Origin: Curtobacterium sp. 9128
GTDB taxonomy: Bacteria; Actinomycetota; Actinomycetes; Actinomycetales; Microbacteriaceae
Direction: 5' to 3'
Assembly: GCF_007673775.1 (NCBI RefSeq)
Contig: NZ_VEAF01000004.1
Location: 435,451-499,450, forward strand
Length of the DNA: 64,000 nucleotides
This document shows positions 7,741 to 14,990 of the stretch, piece by piece. Each line of letters begins with the position of its first letter. The first letter of the stretch is position 1. The position numbers were made by a program, and so were the translations under genes. The notes beneath the pieces were generated by a model, which searched no databases, was not told the origin of the DNA, and was given only the letters and a program-made list of their open reading frames with translations.

Positions 7741-8877
7741 ATGGTGTTGCGGGTCGGTGTGATCGGTGGGGGACAGCTCGCCAGGATGATGGTCCCAGCG
7801 GCCGTCGAACTCGGCCTCGACATCCGGGTGCTCGCCGAGGGCCCTGGCATGTCGGCAGCGATCGCCGCCACCGCAGAGGGGGACTACCACGACGCCGCGA
7901 CGGTGCTCGCGTTCGCCCGGGACGTGGACGTCGTGACGTTCGACCACGAGCACGTGCCGCAGGACGTCCTCCGTGCACTGGTCGAGGCGGGCGTCGCGGT
8001 CCGACCCGGCCCGGAGCCGCTCGCGGTCGCCCAGGACAAGATCCTGATGCGCACGCGTCTCACCGAACTCGGGCTGCCGGTGCCCGACTGGGCCGCCGTC
8101 CACGACGCCGACGAGCTCCGGGCGTTCATCGCCGACCACGGCGGCCGTGCGGTCGTGAAGACCCCGCGCGGCGGCTACGACGGCAAGGGCGTCCGGGTCG
8201 TGTCCGACCCCGCGGATGTGGACGACTGGTTCATCGCCGTTGCGGAGGCCGGTGGCGGCCAGGCACTGCTCGTCGAGGAGCTCGTCCCCTTCACCCGCGA
8301 GCTCGCCCAGTCCGTCGCGCGTCGTCCCTCCGGTGAGGTCGTCGCGTGGCCGCTCGTCGAGACCGTGCAGCGCGACGGTGTCTGCGCCGAGGTGGTCGCC
8401 CCGGCCCCGGACAGCGCCGGGCGCCTCGCGGACCTGGCGGAGTCGATCGCCGTGCGGATCGCCGAGGAGCTCGGGGTGACCGGCGTCCTGGCGGTCGAGC
8501 TGTTCCAGACGGACGACGAGCGCATCCTCATCAACGAGCTCGCGATGCGCCCGCACAACACCGGGCACTGGTCGATCGATGCATCCACCACCAGCCAGTT
8601 CGAGCAGCACCTGCGTGCCGTGCTCGACCTGCCGCTCGGCGCCACCGGCACCACGGCCCCCTGGTCGGTCATGGTGAACGTCCTCGGCGGTCCCGCGGAC
8701 GGTGACCTCGCGGGCAGGTACCCGGCGGCGCTGTCGGCCTTCCCCGAGGCCAAGTACCACTTCTACGGCAAGGCGCCGCGTCCAGGGCGGAAGATCGGGC
8801 ACGTGACGGTGAGCGGCGACGACGTCGACGACGTCGTGTACCGCGCGCGAGCGGCGGCGGCGCACTTCGACGACTGA
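7741..8877 (+). CDS. purK: N5-carboxyaminoimidazole ribonucleotide synthase
   Basis: A 378-residue ATP-grasp enzyme that carboxylates AIR to N5-CAIR in purine synthesis; its product is used by PurE, encoded 1.6 kb downstream. The protein opens with VGVIGGGQLARMM and shows the ATP-grasp run VKTPRGGYDGKGV, VEELVPF and INELAMRPHNTGHW. The ATG at 7741 is preferred over an upstream in-frame GTG at 7714 because a GGAAGGA ribosome site ends 9 bases before it. purK and purE are normally adjacent; here a GH6 gene separates them. Confidence 0.95.
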   Translation: MVLRVGVIGGGQLARMMVPAAVELGLDIRVLAEGPGMSAAIAATAEGDYHDAATVLAFARDVDVVTFDHEHVPQDVLRALVEAGVAVRPGPEPLAVAQDKILMRTRLTELGLPVPDWAAVHDADELRAFIADHGGRAVVKTPRGGYDGKGVRVVSDPADVDDWFIAVAEAGGGQALLVEELVPFTRELAQSVARRPSGEVVAWPLVETVQRDGVCAEVVAPAPDSAGRLADLAESIAVRIAEELGVTGVLAVELFQTDDERILINELAMRPHNTGHWSIDASTTSQFEQHLRAVLDLPLGATGTTAPWSVMVNVLGGPADGDLAGRYPAALSAFPEAKYHFYGKAPRPGRKIGHVTVSGDDVDDVVYRARAAAAHFDD

Positions 8878-8913
8878 CGGCGTCCGCGCGGCGGGCATGC
8901 GGTGTCGGATGTC

Positions 8914-8955
8914 GCCGGTGCCGGTGCCGGTGCCGGTGCCGGTGCCGGTGCCGGT
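8914..8955. repeat. Hexanucleotide tandem repeat, seven copies of gccggt
   Basis: Seven uninterrupted copies of gccggt lie between purK and the GH6 gene, ending 84 bases before the GH6 ATG. If they were translated they would give a Gly-Ala run, but the signal peptide starts well downstream. Such an array upstream of a secreted-enzyme gene can change length by slippage. Confidence 0.85.
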
Positions 8956-9039
8956 GTCACTCGTTCTGGCGTCTGGTACCCGCGCGGTCGGCGTGGTCCC
9001 ATGGATCGGTCAGGGGACCACCGATCACAGGGATCAGAC

Positions 9040-10278
9040 ATGCGCACCACCACCGCCGGCATGCTCGGCGCCACGCTCGCCGTCGTGCTCGGCACGCTCG
9101 CGGCGGCCGGTACCGTCGCGACGTCAGAGGCCGCACCGGCGGGGTCCGGCGCAGCCTCCGGTGCGGCGACTGCGAAGCCGTCCGTGACGGCGACGGCGAA
9201 GCCGACGGCGACCACGACTGCGAAGCCGACCGCGACCGCAACTGCGAAGCCGACCGCGACCGCGACTGCGAAGCCGACCGCGACCACGTCGCCCTCGGCG
9301 CCCGCGCGGACCCCTGCGGCGATCCGCTCGGCGTCGTCGACACAGCTCTACGGGAACGGCCCGTACACGTCTCCCACCAGTGAAGCCGCCAAGAACGCCG
9401 CGGCGCTCGCCGCGAGCGACCCGGCCGGGGCTGTAGCGGCGTCGACGATCGCGCGGTACCCGGTCGCCACGTGGCTCGGCGAGTGGACGACCGGGACGAC
9501 CCTGACGAAGACCATCACGAGCGCCACCGCGGGCGCGGCGGCGACCGGCACGACGGCCGTGTTCGTCACCTACGCGATCCCGGAGCGGGACTGCGGCGGC
9601 TACTCGTCAGGGGGTCTCGACGAGGCGCGCTACGACGCCTGGGTCGACCAGATCGTCGCCGGTCTCGCCGGCAAGCGCGCGGCCGTGATCGTCGAGCCGG
9701 ACGCGCTCGCGATGCTGAGCGACCCGCGGTGCAGCCCGTCGCTCGCGCAGCAGCGCACCCGCATCCTCGCGCGTGAGGTCGCGGCGCTGACCGCAGCCGG
9801 CGTCCCCGCGTACCTCGACGCCGGCAACTCGAACTGGGTCCAGCCCCAGGTGATGGCGGCACGGCTCACCGCCGCTGGCGTGCAGAACGGCCGCGGCTTC
9901 GCCACCAACGTGTCGAACTACTACCCGGTGGCACAGGAGCGTGCCTACGCCGACAAGGTCTCGGCGCTCACCGGCGGCTCCCACTACGTCATCGACACCT
10001 CCCGCAACGGCACCGGATGGCGGGGCACCTGGTGCAACGGGCCTGGCGCCGGTCTCGGCACGACGCCGCGGGTCGTGTCCGACGGCTCCGCGCTCGACGC
10101 GTTGCTCTGGGTGAAGACCCCGGGCGCGAGCGACGGCACGTGCAACGGGGGTCCGGCCGCCGGTGTCTGGTGGTCGGCCTACGCCCAGCAGCTCGTGGCG
10201 AACGCCGCGCTGGGGACGTCGGCGACGACGCCCGCGCGCGCACCACAGCCGCTCCGTGCATCGACGGTGAGTCGGTAG
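9040..10278 (+). CDS. Secreted glycoside hydrolase family 6 (cellulase-like)
   Basis: A 412-residue exported enzyme. A signal peptide (about 1-32, MRTTTAGMLGATLAVVLGTL) is followed by a Lys-Pro-Thr-Ala repeat linker (about 45-90) and a GH6 catalytic domain. GH6 signatures are WLGEW (145-149), PERDCGGYS with Asp184, IVEPDAL with the likely acid Asp221, YLDAGNSNW with Asp260, and VIDTSRNGTG with Asp319. GH6 enzymes invert beta-1,4 glucan bonds. There is no cellulose-binding module, and the linker is N-terminal. The ATG at 9040 has AGGGA 6 bases upstream and starts the signal peptide. It sits between purK and purE. Confidence 0.92.
   Translation: MRTTTAGMLGATLAVVLGTLAAAGTVATSEAAPAGSGAASGAATAKPSVTATAKPTATTTAKPTATATAKPTATATAKPTATTSPSAPARTPAAIRSASSTQLYGNGPYTSPTSEAAKNAAALAASDPAGAVAASTIARYPVATWLGEWTTGTTLTKTITSATAGAAATGTTAVFVTYAIPERDCGGYSSGGLDEARYDAWVDQIVAGLAGKRAAVIVEPDALAMLSDPRCSPSLAQQRTRILAREVAALTAAGVPAYLDAGNSNWVQPQVMAARLTAAGVQNGRGFATNVSNYYPVAQERAYADKVSALTGGSHYVIDTSRNGTGWRGTWCNGPGAGLGTTPRVVSDGSALDALLWVKTPGASDGTCNGGPAAGVWWSAYAQQLVANAALGTSATTPARAPQPLRASTVSR
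9169..9288 (+). repeat. In-frame 24-base tandem repeat in GH6 linker
   Basis: Five units start at 9169, 9193, 9217, 9241 and 9265, each encoding an octapeptide of the type TAKPTATA. Because 24 is a multiple of three, copy-number change would lengthen or shorten the linker without a frameshift. Confidence 0.85.
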
Positions 10279-10287
10279 GGGCCGTCG

Positions 10288-10429
10288 GCGGCGCACCGTG
10301 CGCGGACGGGGCCCGTCAGCGGCGCACCGTGCGCGGACGGGGCCCGTCAGCGGCGCACCGTGCGCGGACGGGCTCCGTCAGCGGCGCACCGTGCGCGGAC
10401 GGGCCCCGTCAGCGGCGCACCGTGCGCCG
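10288..10429. repeat. 31-base tandem repeat with palindromic core, five copies
   Basis: Copies begin at 10288, 10319, 10350, 10381 and 10412 (the last partial), starting gcggcgcaccgtgcgcgg. Each holds the near-palindrome GCGCAC-C-GTGCGC, so each can form a small hairpin. The array fills the gap between the GH6 stop and the purE promoter. There are no unique spacers, so it is not a CRISPR array. Confidence 0.9.
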
Positions 10430-10430
10430 G

Positions 10431-10436
10431 TAGGCT
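10431..10436 (+). promoter_or_regulatory. -10 box of leaderless purE promoter
   Basis: TAGGCT lies 6 bases before the purE GTG at 10443 and directly abuts the last 31-base repeat, whose copies would cover the -35 region. Confidence 0.6.
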
Positions 10437-10442
10437 CGACTC

Positions 10443-10952
10443 GTGACCGACATCACCCAGCCAGCGCCGCTCGTCTCGATCATCATGGGGTCGGACTCCG
10501 ACTGGCCGACCATGCGCGCCGCCGCGGACATCCTCACCGAACTGGGCATCCCGTTCGAGGCGGACGTCGTCTCGGCGCACCGCACCCCGGACAAGATGAT
10601 GCGCTTCGGCAGGTCGGCAGCAGCGCGCGGCATCCGCGTCGTGATCGCCGGTGCCGGCGGTGCCGCACACCTGCCCGGCATGGTCGCCTCCGTCACCACG
10701 CTGCCGGTCATCGGTGTGCCGGTGCAGCTGGCGCGCCTCGACGGCCTCGACTCACTGCTGTCGATCGTGCAGATGCCCGCCGGGATCCCGGTGGCGACGA
10801 TGGCGATCAACGGTGCGGCGAACGCCGGACTCCTCGCGGCCCGGATCATCGGATCGGCGGACCAGGCCGTCGCGGCGCGGCTCGCCGAGTACGCGGCCGG
10901 GCTCGAGGCCGTCGTCGAGCGGAAGGCGCAGGCGCTCCGCGACGCCCTCTGA
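10443..10952 (+). CDS. purE: N5-carboxyaminoimidazole ribonucleotide mutase
   Basis: A 169-residue class I PurE that converts N5-CAIR to CAIR in purine synthesis. It has [10 protein letters not shown], the SAHRTPD loop with the conserved histidine, [11 protein letters not shown] and the [16 protein letters not shown] region. Length is normal. The start is a GTG, placed by the leaderless -10 spacing. It follows the 31-base repeat array and would need its own promoter, since the GH6 gene and the repeats separate it from purK. Confidence 0.95.
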   Translation: MTDITQPAPLVSIIMGSDSDWPTMRAAADILTELGIPFEADVVSAHRTPDKMMRFGRSAAARGIRVVIAGAGGAAHLPGMVASVTTLPVIGVPVQLARLDGLDSLLSIVQMPAGIPVATMAINGAANAGLLAARIIGSADQAVAARLAEYAAGLEAVVERKAQALRDAL

Positions 10953-11006
10953 CCCCTCGGACGCACGGTGCGCTGGAGACGCGCCGGTCCGGTGGACGCG
11001 CTCCGG

Positions 11007-11684
11007 TCAGGAGGCCGTGGTCGCCCCCGTCAGACCGTCGACCGTCACGGTCCGGGTGGCGCCCAACACCGTGAGCGTCGCGGTCCAGACCGGTGCTGCA
11101 CCGGTGCCGCCGAGCACGAGCGAGGACAGCACCGCGCCGGAGGTGGACTTCTCCGCGTCCGCGGCCGCCGTCGCGGCGTCGATCTTCAGCGCCGCAGCGG
11201 GAGCCGTCACCTGCGCGTCGGCGGACTTCGGGAACGGTCCGGAGGTGACGCGTCCGAGCGTCGCCGACACCACGGACTGGGTCTCGGAACCGTCGCTGCC
11301 GACGACCACGACCGTCCAGCTGTCACCGGCTCCGGTCAGCGAGACCACGGTGCCGCCACCGGCCGCCGCGAGCCCCTGCTTCGTCACGGTGGTCCAGTCG
11401 ATCGAGGTCGGGTTGTCGACCCCGCTCCCGTTGCCGGTCCCCGGGCCGGTGCCGTCGTCAGGAGCGCCGGTCTGGTCGTCGGAGGGCTTCGACCCGGGTG
11501 TCCCCGAGGAGCCCGACCCGGCAGATCCGCTCGCGGTCGACCCCGGCGACGCGCTGGTCCGGCCGGACGCCGAGCTCGTCGGTGCCGGGTCGCCGCCCTC
11601 CGTGCACGCGGCGAGGACCGTCGTCATGCCGATCCCGAGGACGATGGAGGTGGTCAGGACCGTGAGGCGGTTGCGGCGAGCCAT
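11007..11684 (-). CDS. Putative lipoprotein with PepSY-like repeats
   Basis: A 225-residue protein with a lipoprotein signal ending in the lipobox LAAC (Cys27). A Ser/Gly/Pro-rich linker (about 33-85) follows, then two related segments of the pattern helix, strand, GSDGSETQSVVSATLGRVTSG and ATRTVTVDGLTGATTAS. This pattern resembles PepSY domains. It is probably anchored on the outer face of the membrane. The ATG at 11684 begins MARRNRL; an upstream in-frame GTG would add 15 residues before the signal and is less likely. The function is unknown. It converges with purE. Confidence 0.65.
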   Translation of the reverse strand: MARRNRLTVLTTSIVLGIGMTTVLAACTEGGDPAPTSSASGRTSASPGSTASGSAGSGSSGTPGSKPSDDQTGAPDDGTGPGTGNGSGVDNPTSIDWTTVTKQGLAAAGGGTVVSLTGAGDSWTVVVVGSDGSETQSVVSATLGRVTSGPFPKSADAQVTAPAAALKIDAATAAADAEKSTSGAVLSSLVLGGTGAAPVWTATLTVLGATRTVTVDGLTGATTAS

Positions 11685-11798
11685 GTGCCGATGATCGCAG
11701 GTGCCGGCGGCGGGGAAGACGGGCGACACGGGTGCCGTGCGTGATCGATGCCGACCCGTGACGATCCCGTGGCTGGACGTCCCCGTGGCAGCGTCGAC

Positions 11799-12941
11799 TC
11801 AGAGGTCGGCGTGCAGCTGCCAGGTCTCGAGCGCCGAGTCGTGCCAGTCGAACATCCGGGCACGGTCCGGACCCGCGATCGCGAGCCGCGCTGCGAGGTG
11901 CGGGTCGTTCACGACCTGGAACACGGCCTGGGCCAGCCGCTCGGGGTAGGTCTCGCGCGGGTTCCTGGCGACACAGACCCCGGCGTCCGAGGCGACCTCG
12001 CGCACGGCGGCGTCGTCGGAGTGCACGACCGGGGTCCCGAGGCTCATCGCCTCGACCACGGGCAGCCCGAAGCCCTCCGCCAGGCTCGGGAACACGAAGA
12101 CCGTCGCGCGGTCGTACACGACGGCGAGGTCGGCGTCGTCCACGCGGCCGAGGACCTTCACCCGGTCGGGCGCGAGACCGGCACGCTCGGCGGTGCCGAC
12201 GACGTCCACGTCCCCCCACCCGTCCGGACCGGAGACGACGAGCGGGACGTCGGCGGGGGCGTCCGGGTGTGCCATCGCCTCGATGAGGGCGGTGAGGCCC
12301 TTCCGGGGCTCGAGGGTGCCCACGGCGAGCACGTAGCGGTCGGGGAGCCCGAGGCGCTCGGCGCGGAGGTCGGCGTCGACCGGCAGCCGGAGCCGACCGC
12401 TCGGGGCGCCGCCGATGACCCGGAGGCGCTCGTCGAAGCGGTGGATCTCGTTGAGCTCGCCGGCCACCGCGTGGGTCGGGACGACGACGGCGTCGGCGTA
12501 CTTGAACGCGCGCTTCACCATCGCCTTGTGGAAGTGGACGCCGCGCGGCGTCAGGGTCTCCGGGTGCGTCCACGGCACCGTGTCGTGCACCGTGACGACC
12601 GTCTGCCGACCGGGCTCCTGGAAGCGGTCGTGCTTCACGAGCGGCGCGAGCACGCTCGGCGCGTGCACCATGCCGTGCGACGCGCCCCGCGCCAGGCCGC
12701 CCTGCCATGCGAGCGCGAGCTCGCGCCGGGGCAGCGCCAGACGGTCGAGGCGGGCGAGGCCGGGGAGCAGCGTGCGGAGGTGGTCCATCTCGGAGGGGGA
12801 GGCCGCGGAGACGATGGCCTCGACGTCGCACCCGCTCGGTGCGGTGGCGATCAGCTGCCGGGTGAGCTCTTCCGCGTAGCGGCCGATGCCGCCGGGGACC
12901 GGGGCGATCACCTGGTCCACGATCACGCGGAGAGTGGTCAT
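11799..12941 (-). CDS. Glycosyltransferase family 4
   Basis: A 380-residue GT-B fold enzyme. The N-terminal acceptor half has PGGIGRYAEEL, and the C-terminal donor half has YVLAVGTLEPRKG, followed by the family signature EGFGLPVVEAMSLGTPV (the GT4 E-x7-E motif). It resembles mannosyl- or rhamnosyltransferases, but the donor cannot be assigned. A GAGG ribosome site precedes the ATG. It is a single-gene unit; a TAGTGT box at 13017-13022 (minus strand) about 75 bases upstream is a possible -10. Confidence 0.85.
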   Translation of the reverse strand: MTTLRVIVDQVIAPVPGGIGRYAEELTRQLIATAPSGCDVEAIVSAASPSEMDHLRTLLPGLARLDRLALPRRELALAWQGGLARGASHGMVHAPSVLAPLVKHDRFQEPGRQTVVTVHDTVPWTHPETLTPRGVHFHKAMVKRAFKYADAVVVPTHAVAGELNEIHRFDERLRVIGGAPSGRLRLPVDADLRAERLGLPDRYVLAVGTLEPRKGLTALIEAMAHPDAPADVPLVVSGPDGWGDVDVVGTAERAGLAPDRVKVLGRVDDADLAVVYDRATVFVFPSLAEGFGLPVVEAMSLGTPVVHSDDAAVREVASDAGVCVARNPRETYPERLAQAVFQVVNDPHLAARLAIAGPDRARMFDWHDSALETWQLHADL

Positions 12942-13055
12942 CGGATGCGCCTCCTGCTGGCCGTCGGTGGGAACGGCACAGCCGTCGGTCGGAGCGGTCG
13001 GGCCGCTCGTGGGCAGACACTACCAGTGGTGTCCGGGAGGAACCGGTCGCCGGCA

Positions 13056-13083
13056 GCGCCCGCTGAGCGGCGGGAGCGGGCGC
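13056..13083 (-). terminator. Second hairpin in rfbD-GT4 gap
   Basis: GCGCCCGCT (13056-13064) pairs with AGCGGGCGC (13075-13083) over a 10-base loop. It lies just beyond the stronger hairpin that follows rfbD. Confidence 0.4.
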
Positions 13084-13102
13084 ACGACGCGGCACCGAGG
13101 CG

Positions 13103-13145
13103 GACCGTCGGGGTCAGGTGTGGTCTGCACCCGACCCCGACGGTC
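13103..13145 (-). terminator. Terminator hairpin after rfbD
   Basis: GACCGTCGGGGTC (13103-13115) and GACCCCGACGGTC (13133-13145) form a perfect 13-bp stem, and the loop contains a further GGTG/CACC pairing. It starts 10 bases after the rfbD stop, at the end of the three-gene minus-strand operon. Confidence 0.7.
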
Positions 13146-13155
13146 GGCACGCCGG

Positions 13156-14007
13156 TCAGGCGGACAGGACCCCGGCCTCCGCGGCGGCGTGCAGGGCGTC
13201 GCGCCAGTCGCGCATCGGGGGGATGCCGGCTCGGGACCACGCGTCGTGGCCGAGCACGCTGTACGCGGGGCGCGGAGCCGGACGGACGAACGCGGAGCTG
13301 TCCGTCGGGAGCACGCGCTCCGGGTCGAGCCCGGCCTCGCTGAAGATGGCCCTCGTGAAGTCGAACCAGGAGCCCTGCCCGGCGTTCGTGCCGTGGTAGA
13401 TGCCGGCCGGGGCGTCCGCGTCGAGCATCGCGACGATCTGCCGGGCGAGGTCGCCGGTCCAGGTGGGCTGGCCGACCTGGTCCGTGACGACGCTCACGGT
13501 CTCGTGCGACCCGGAGAGCCGGATCATGGTCTTCGCGAAGTTCGGGCCGTGCGCGCCGTAGAGCCACGCGGTCCGGACGATCCACGACGAGTCGGGCGCG
13601 ATCTCGCGGACCGCGGCCTCGCCGGCGGCCTTCGTGCGGCCGTAGGCGCCGATCGGGTCCGTCGGTTCGTCCTCGGCGTAGGGCGACGTGCCGTTGCCGT
13701 CGAAGACGTAGTCGGTCGACACCTGCACGAGCTTGGCGCCGGCTGCGACCGCGGCGGTCGCGAGCACGGCGGCTCCGCGGGCGTTCACCGCGTACGCGTC
13801 GTCCTCATGGGACTCGGCGTCGTCGACCTTCGTGTACGCCGCGGCGTTGACGACGACGTCGTGTCCGGCGACCGCCGCCGTGACGGCGTCCTGGTCGGTG
13901 ACGTCGAGGTCGGCACGCCCGAGGGCCGTGACGTCACGCCCGGCGAGGGCGTCCTGCAGGTCGCGGCCGAGCATGCCGGTCGCGCCGGTGATGAGGTAGC
14001 GGGTCAT
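13156..14007 (-). CDS. rfbD: dTDP-4-dehydrorhamnose reductase
   Basis: A 283-residue short-chain dehydrogenase that makes dTDP-L-rhamnose, the last step of the pathway. It has the Rossmann motif GATGMLG near the N-terminus, NAAAYTKVDDAE, STDYVFDG and the catalytic YGRTKAAGE. Its ATG overlaps the rfbB stop as ATGA, so it is translationally coupled. The epimerase and thymidylyltransferase genes (rfbC, rfbA) lie 7 kb away on the other strand. Confidence 0.95.
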   Translation of the reverse strand: MTRYLITGATGMLGRDLQDALAGRDVTALGRADLDVTDQDAVTAAVAGHDVVVNAAAYTKVDDAESHEDDAYAVNARGAAVLATAAVAAGAKLVQVSTDYVFDGNGTSPYAEDEPTDPIGAYGRTKAAGEAAVREIAPDSSWIVRTAWLYGAHGPNFAKTMIRLSGSHETVSVVTDQVGQPTWTGDLARQIVAMLDADAPAGIYHGTNAGQGSWFDFTRAIFSEAGLDPERVLPTDSSAFVRPAPRPAYSVLGHDAWSRAGIPPMRDWRDALHAAAEAGVLSA

Positions 14008-14990
14008 GCGATCGCCGCGCGCTCCTTGAGGGGCTCCCACCAGGCGCGGTTGTCGCGGTACCACTGCACGACGTCGGCGAGGCCCTGCGCGAACGGCACC
14101 TGCGGCTCGTACCCGAGCTCCGCCTGGATCTTGGAGATGTCGACCGAGTAGCGGAGGTCGTGGCCGAGCCGGTCGGCGACGCGGTCGACGTACGACCAGT
14201 CCTTGCCGGTGGCCTCGAGCAGCATCTCGGTGAGCTCCTTGTTGGTGAGCTCGGTCCCGCCGCCGATGTTGTAGATCTCGCCCGCGCGGCCCTTGACGAG
14301 CACCATCGCGATGCCGCGGGTGTGGTCGTCGACGTGCAGCCAGTCGCGGATGTTGTTGCCCTCGCCGTACAGCGGGACGTGCCGGTCGTCGATGAGGTTC
14401 GTGACGAAGAGCGGGATGACCTTCTCGGGGAAGTGGTACGGCCCGTAGTTGTTCGAGCAGCGCGTGATCGACAGGTTCAGCCCGTGGGTGCGGTGGTAGC
14501 TGCGGGCGAGCAGGTCGCTGCCGGCCTTCGACGCCGAGTACGGCGAGTTCGGCTCGAGCGGGCGGTCCTCGGCCCACGAGCCCTCGCTGATCGAGCCGTA
14601 GACCTCGTCCGTGGAGACGTGCACGAAGCGCTCCGTCCCGTGGCGGAGGGCGGCGTCGAGGAGGCGCTGGGTGCCGACGACGTTGGTCTCGACGAAGATG
14701 CCGGAGTCGCGGACCGAGCGGTCGACGTGGGACTCGGCGGCGAAGTGCACGATCGCGTCGACGGTGGGGACGACCTCGTCGAGCTTCGCGGCGTCGCGGA
14801 TGTCGCCCTGCACGAAGCTGTACCGCGGGGAGTCGGCCACCGAGCTGAGGTTCTCGAGGTTGCCCGAGTAGGTCAGCGCGTCGTAGACGACGACCTCGGC
14901 GCCCTCGAGCCCCGGGTAGGCGTCCTCGAGGGTACGGCGGACGAAGTTCGAGCCGATGAAGCCGGCTCCTCCGGTGACGAGGATCTTCAC
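14004..14990 (-). CDS. rfbB: dTDP-glucose 4,6-dehydratase
   Basis: A 328-residue extended SDR enzyme that converts dTDP-glucose to dTDP-4-keto-6-deoxyglucose. Motifs are GGAGFIGSNF at the N-terminus, HFAAESHVDRS, the catalytic STDEVYGSI and YSASKAGSD, and RCSNNYGPYHFPEK. Length is typical of RmlB. The GTG start overlaps the stop of the upstream membrane-protein gene as GTGA, and its own stop overlaps rfbD. This makes a tightly coupled three-gene unit: membrane protein, rfbB, rfbD. Confidence 0.96.
   Translation of the reverse strand: MKILVTGGAGFIGSNFVRRTLEDAYPGLEGAEVVVYDALTYSGNLENLSSVADSPRYSFVQGDIRDAAKLDEVVPTVDAIVHFAAESHVDRSVRDSGIFVETNVVGTQRLLDAALRHGTERFVHVSTDEVYGSISEGSWAEDRPLEPNSPYSASKAGSDLLARSYHRTHGLNLSITRCSNNYGPYHFPEKVIPLFVTNLIDDRHVPLYGEGNNIRDWLHVDDHTRGIAMVLVKGRAGEIYNIGGGTELTNKELTEMLLEATGKDWSYVDRVADRLGHDLRYSVDISKIQAELGYEPQVPFAQGLADVVQWYRDNRAWWEPLKERAAIA

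Noticed and set aside
8902..9039. Upstream start for the GH6 gene that would include a Gly-Ala run
   Set aside because: The extra 46 residues precede an evident signal peptide, and the ATG at 9040 has its own ribosome site.
10288..10429. Possible CRISPR array
   Set aside because: Repeats are directly contiguous at a 31-base period with no unique spacers and no cas genes nearby.
13017..13034. GACAC-N8-GTGTC near the GT4 promoter as an operator
   Set aside because: The inner arms mismatch and the site is short; it is too weak to list beyond a possible -10 at 13017-13022.
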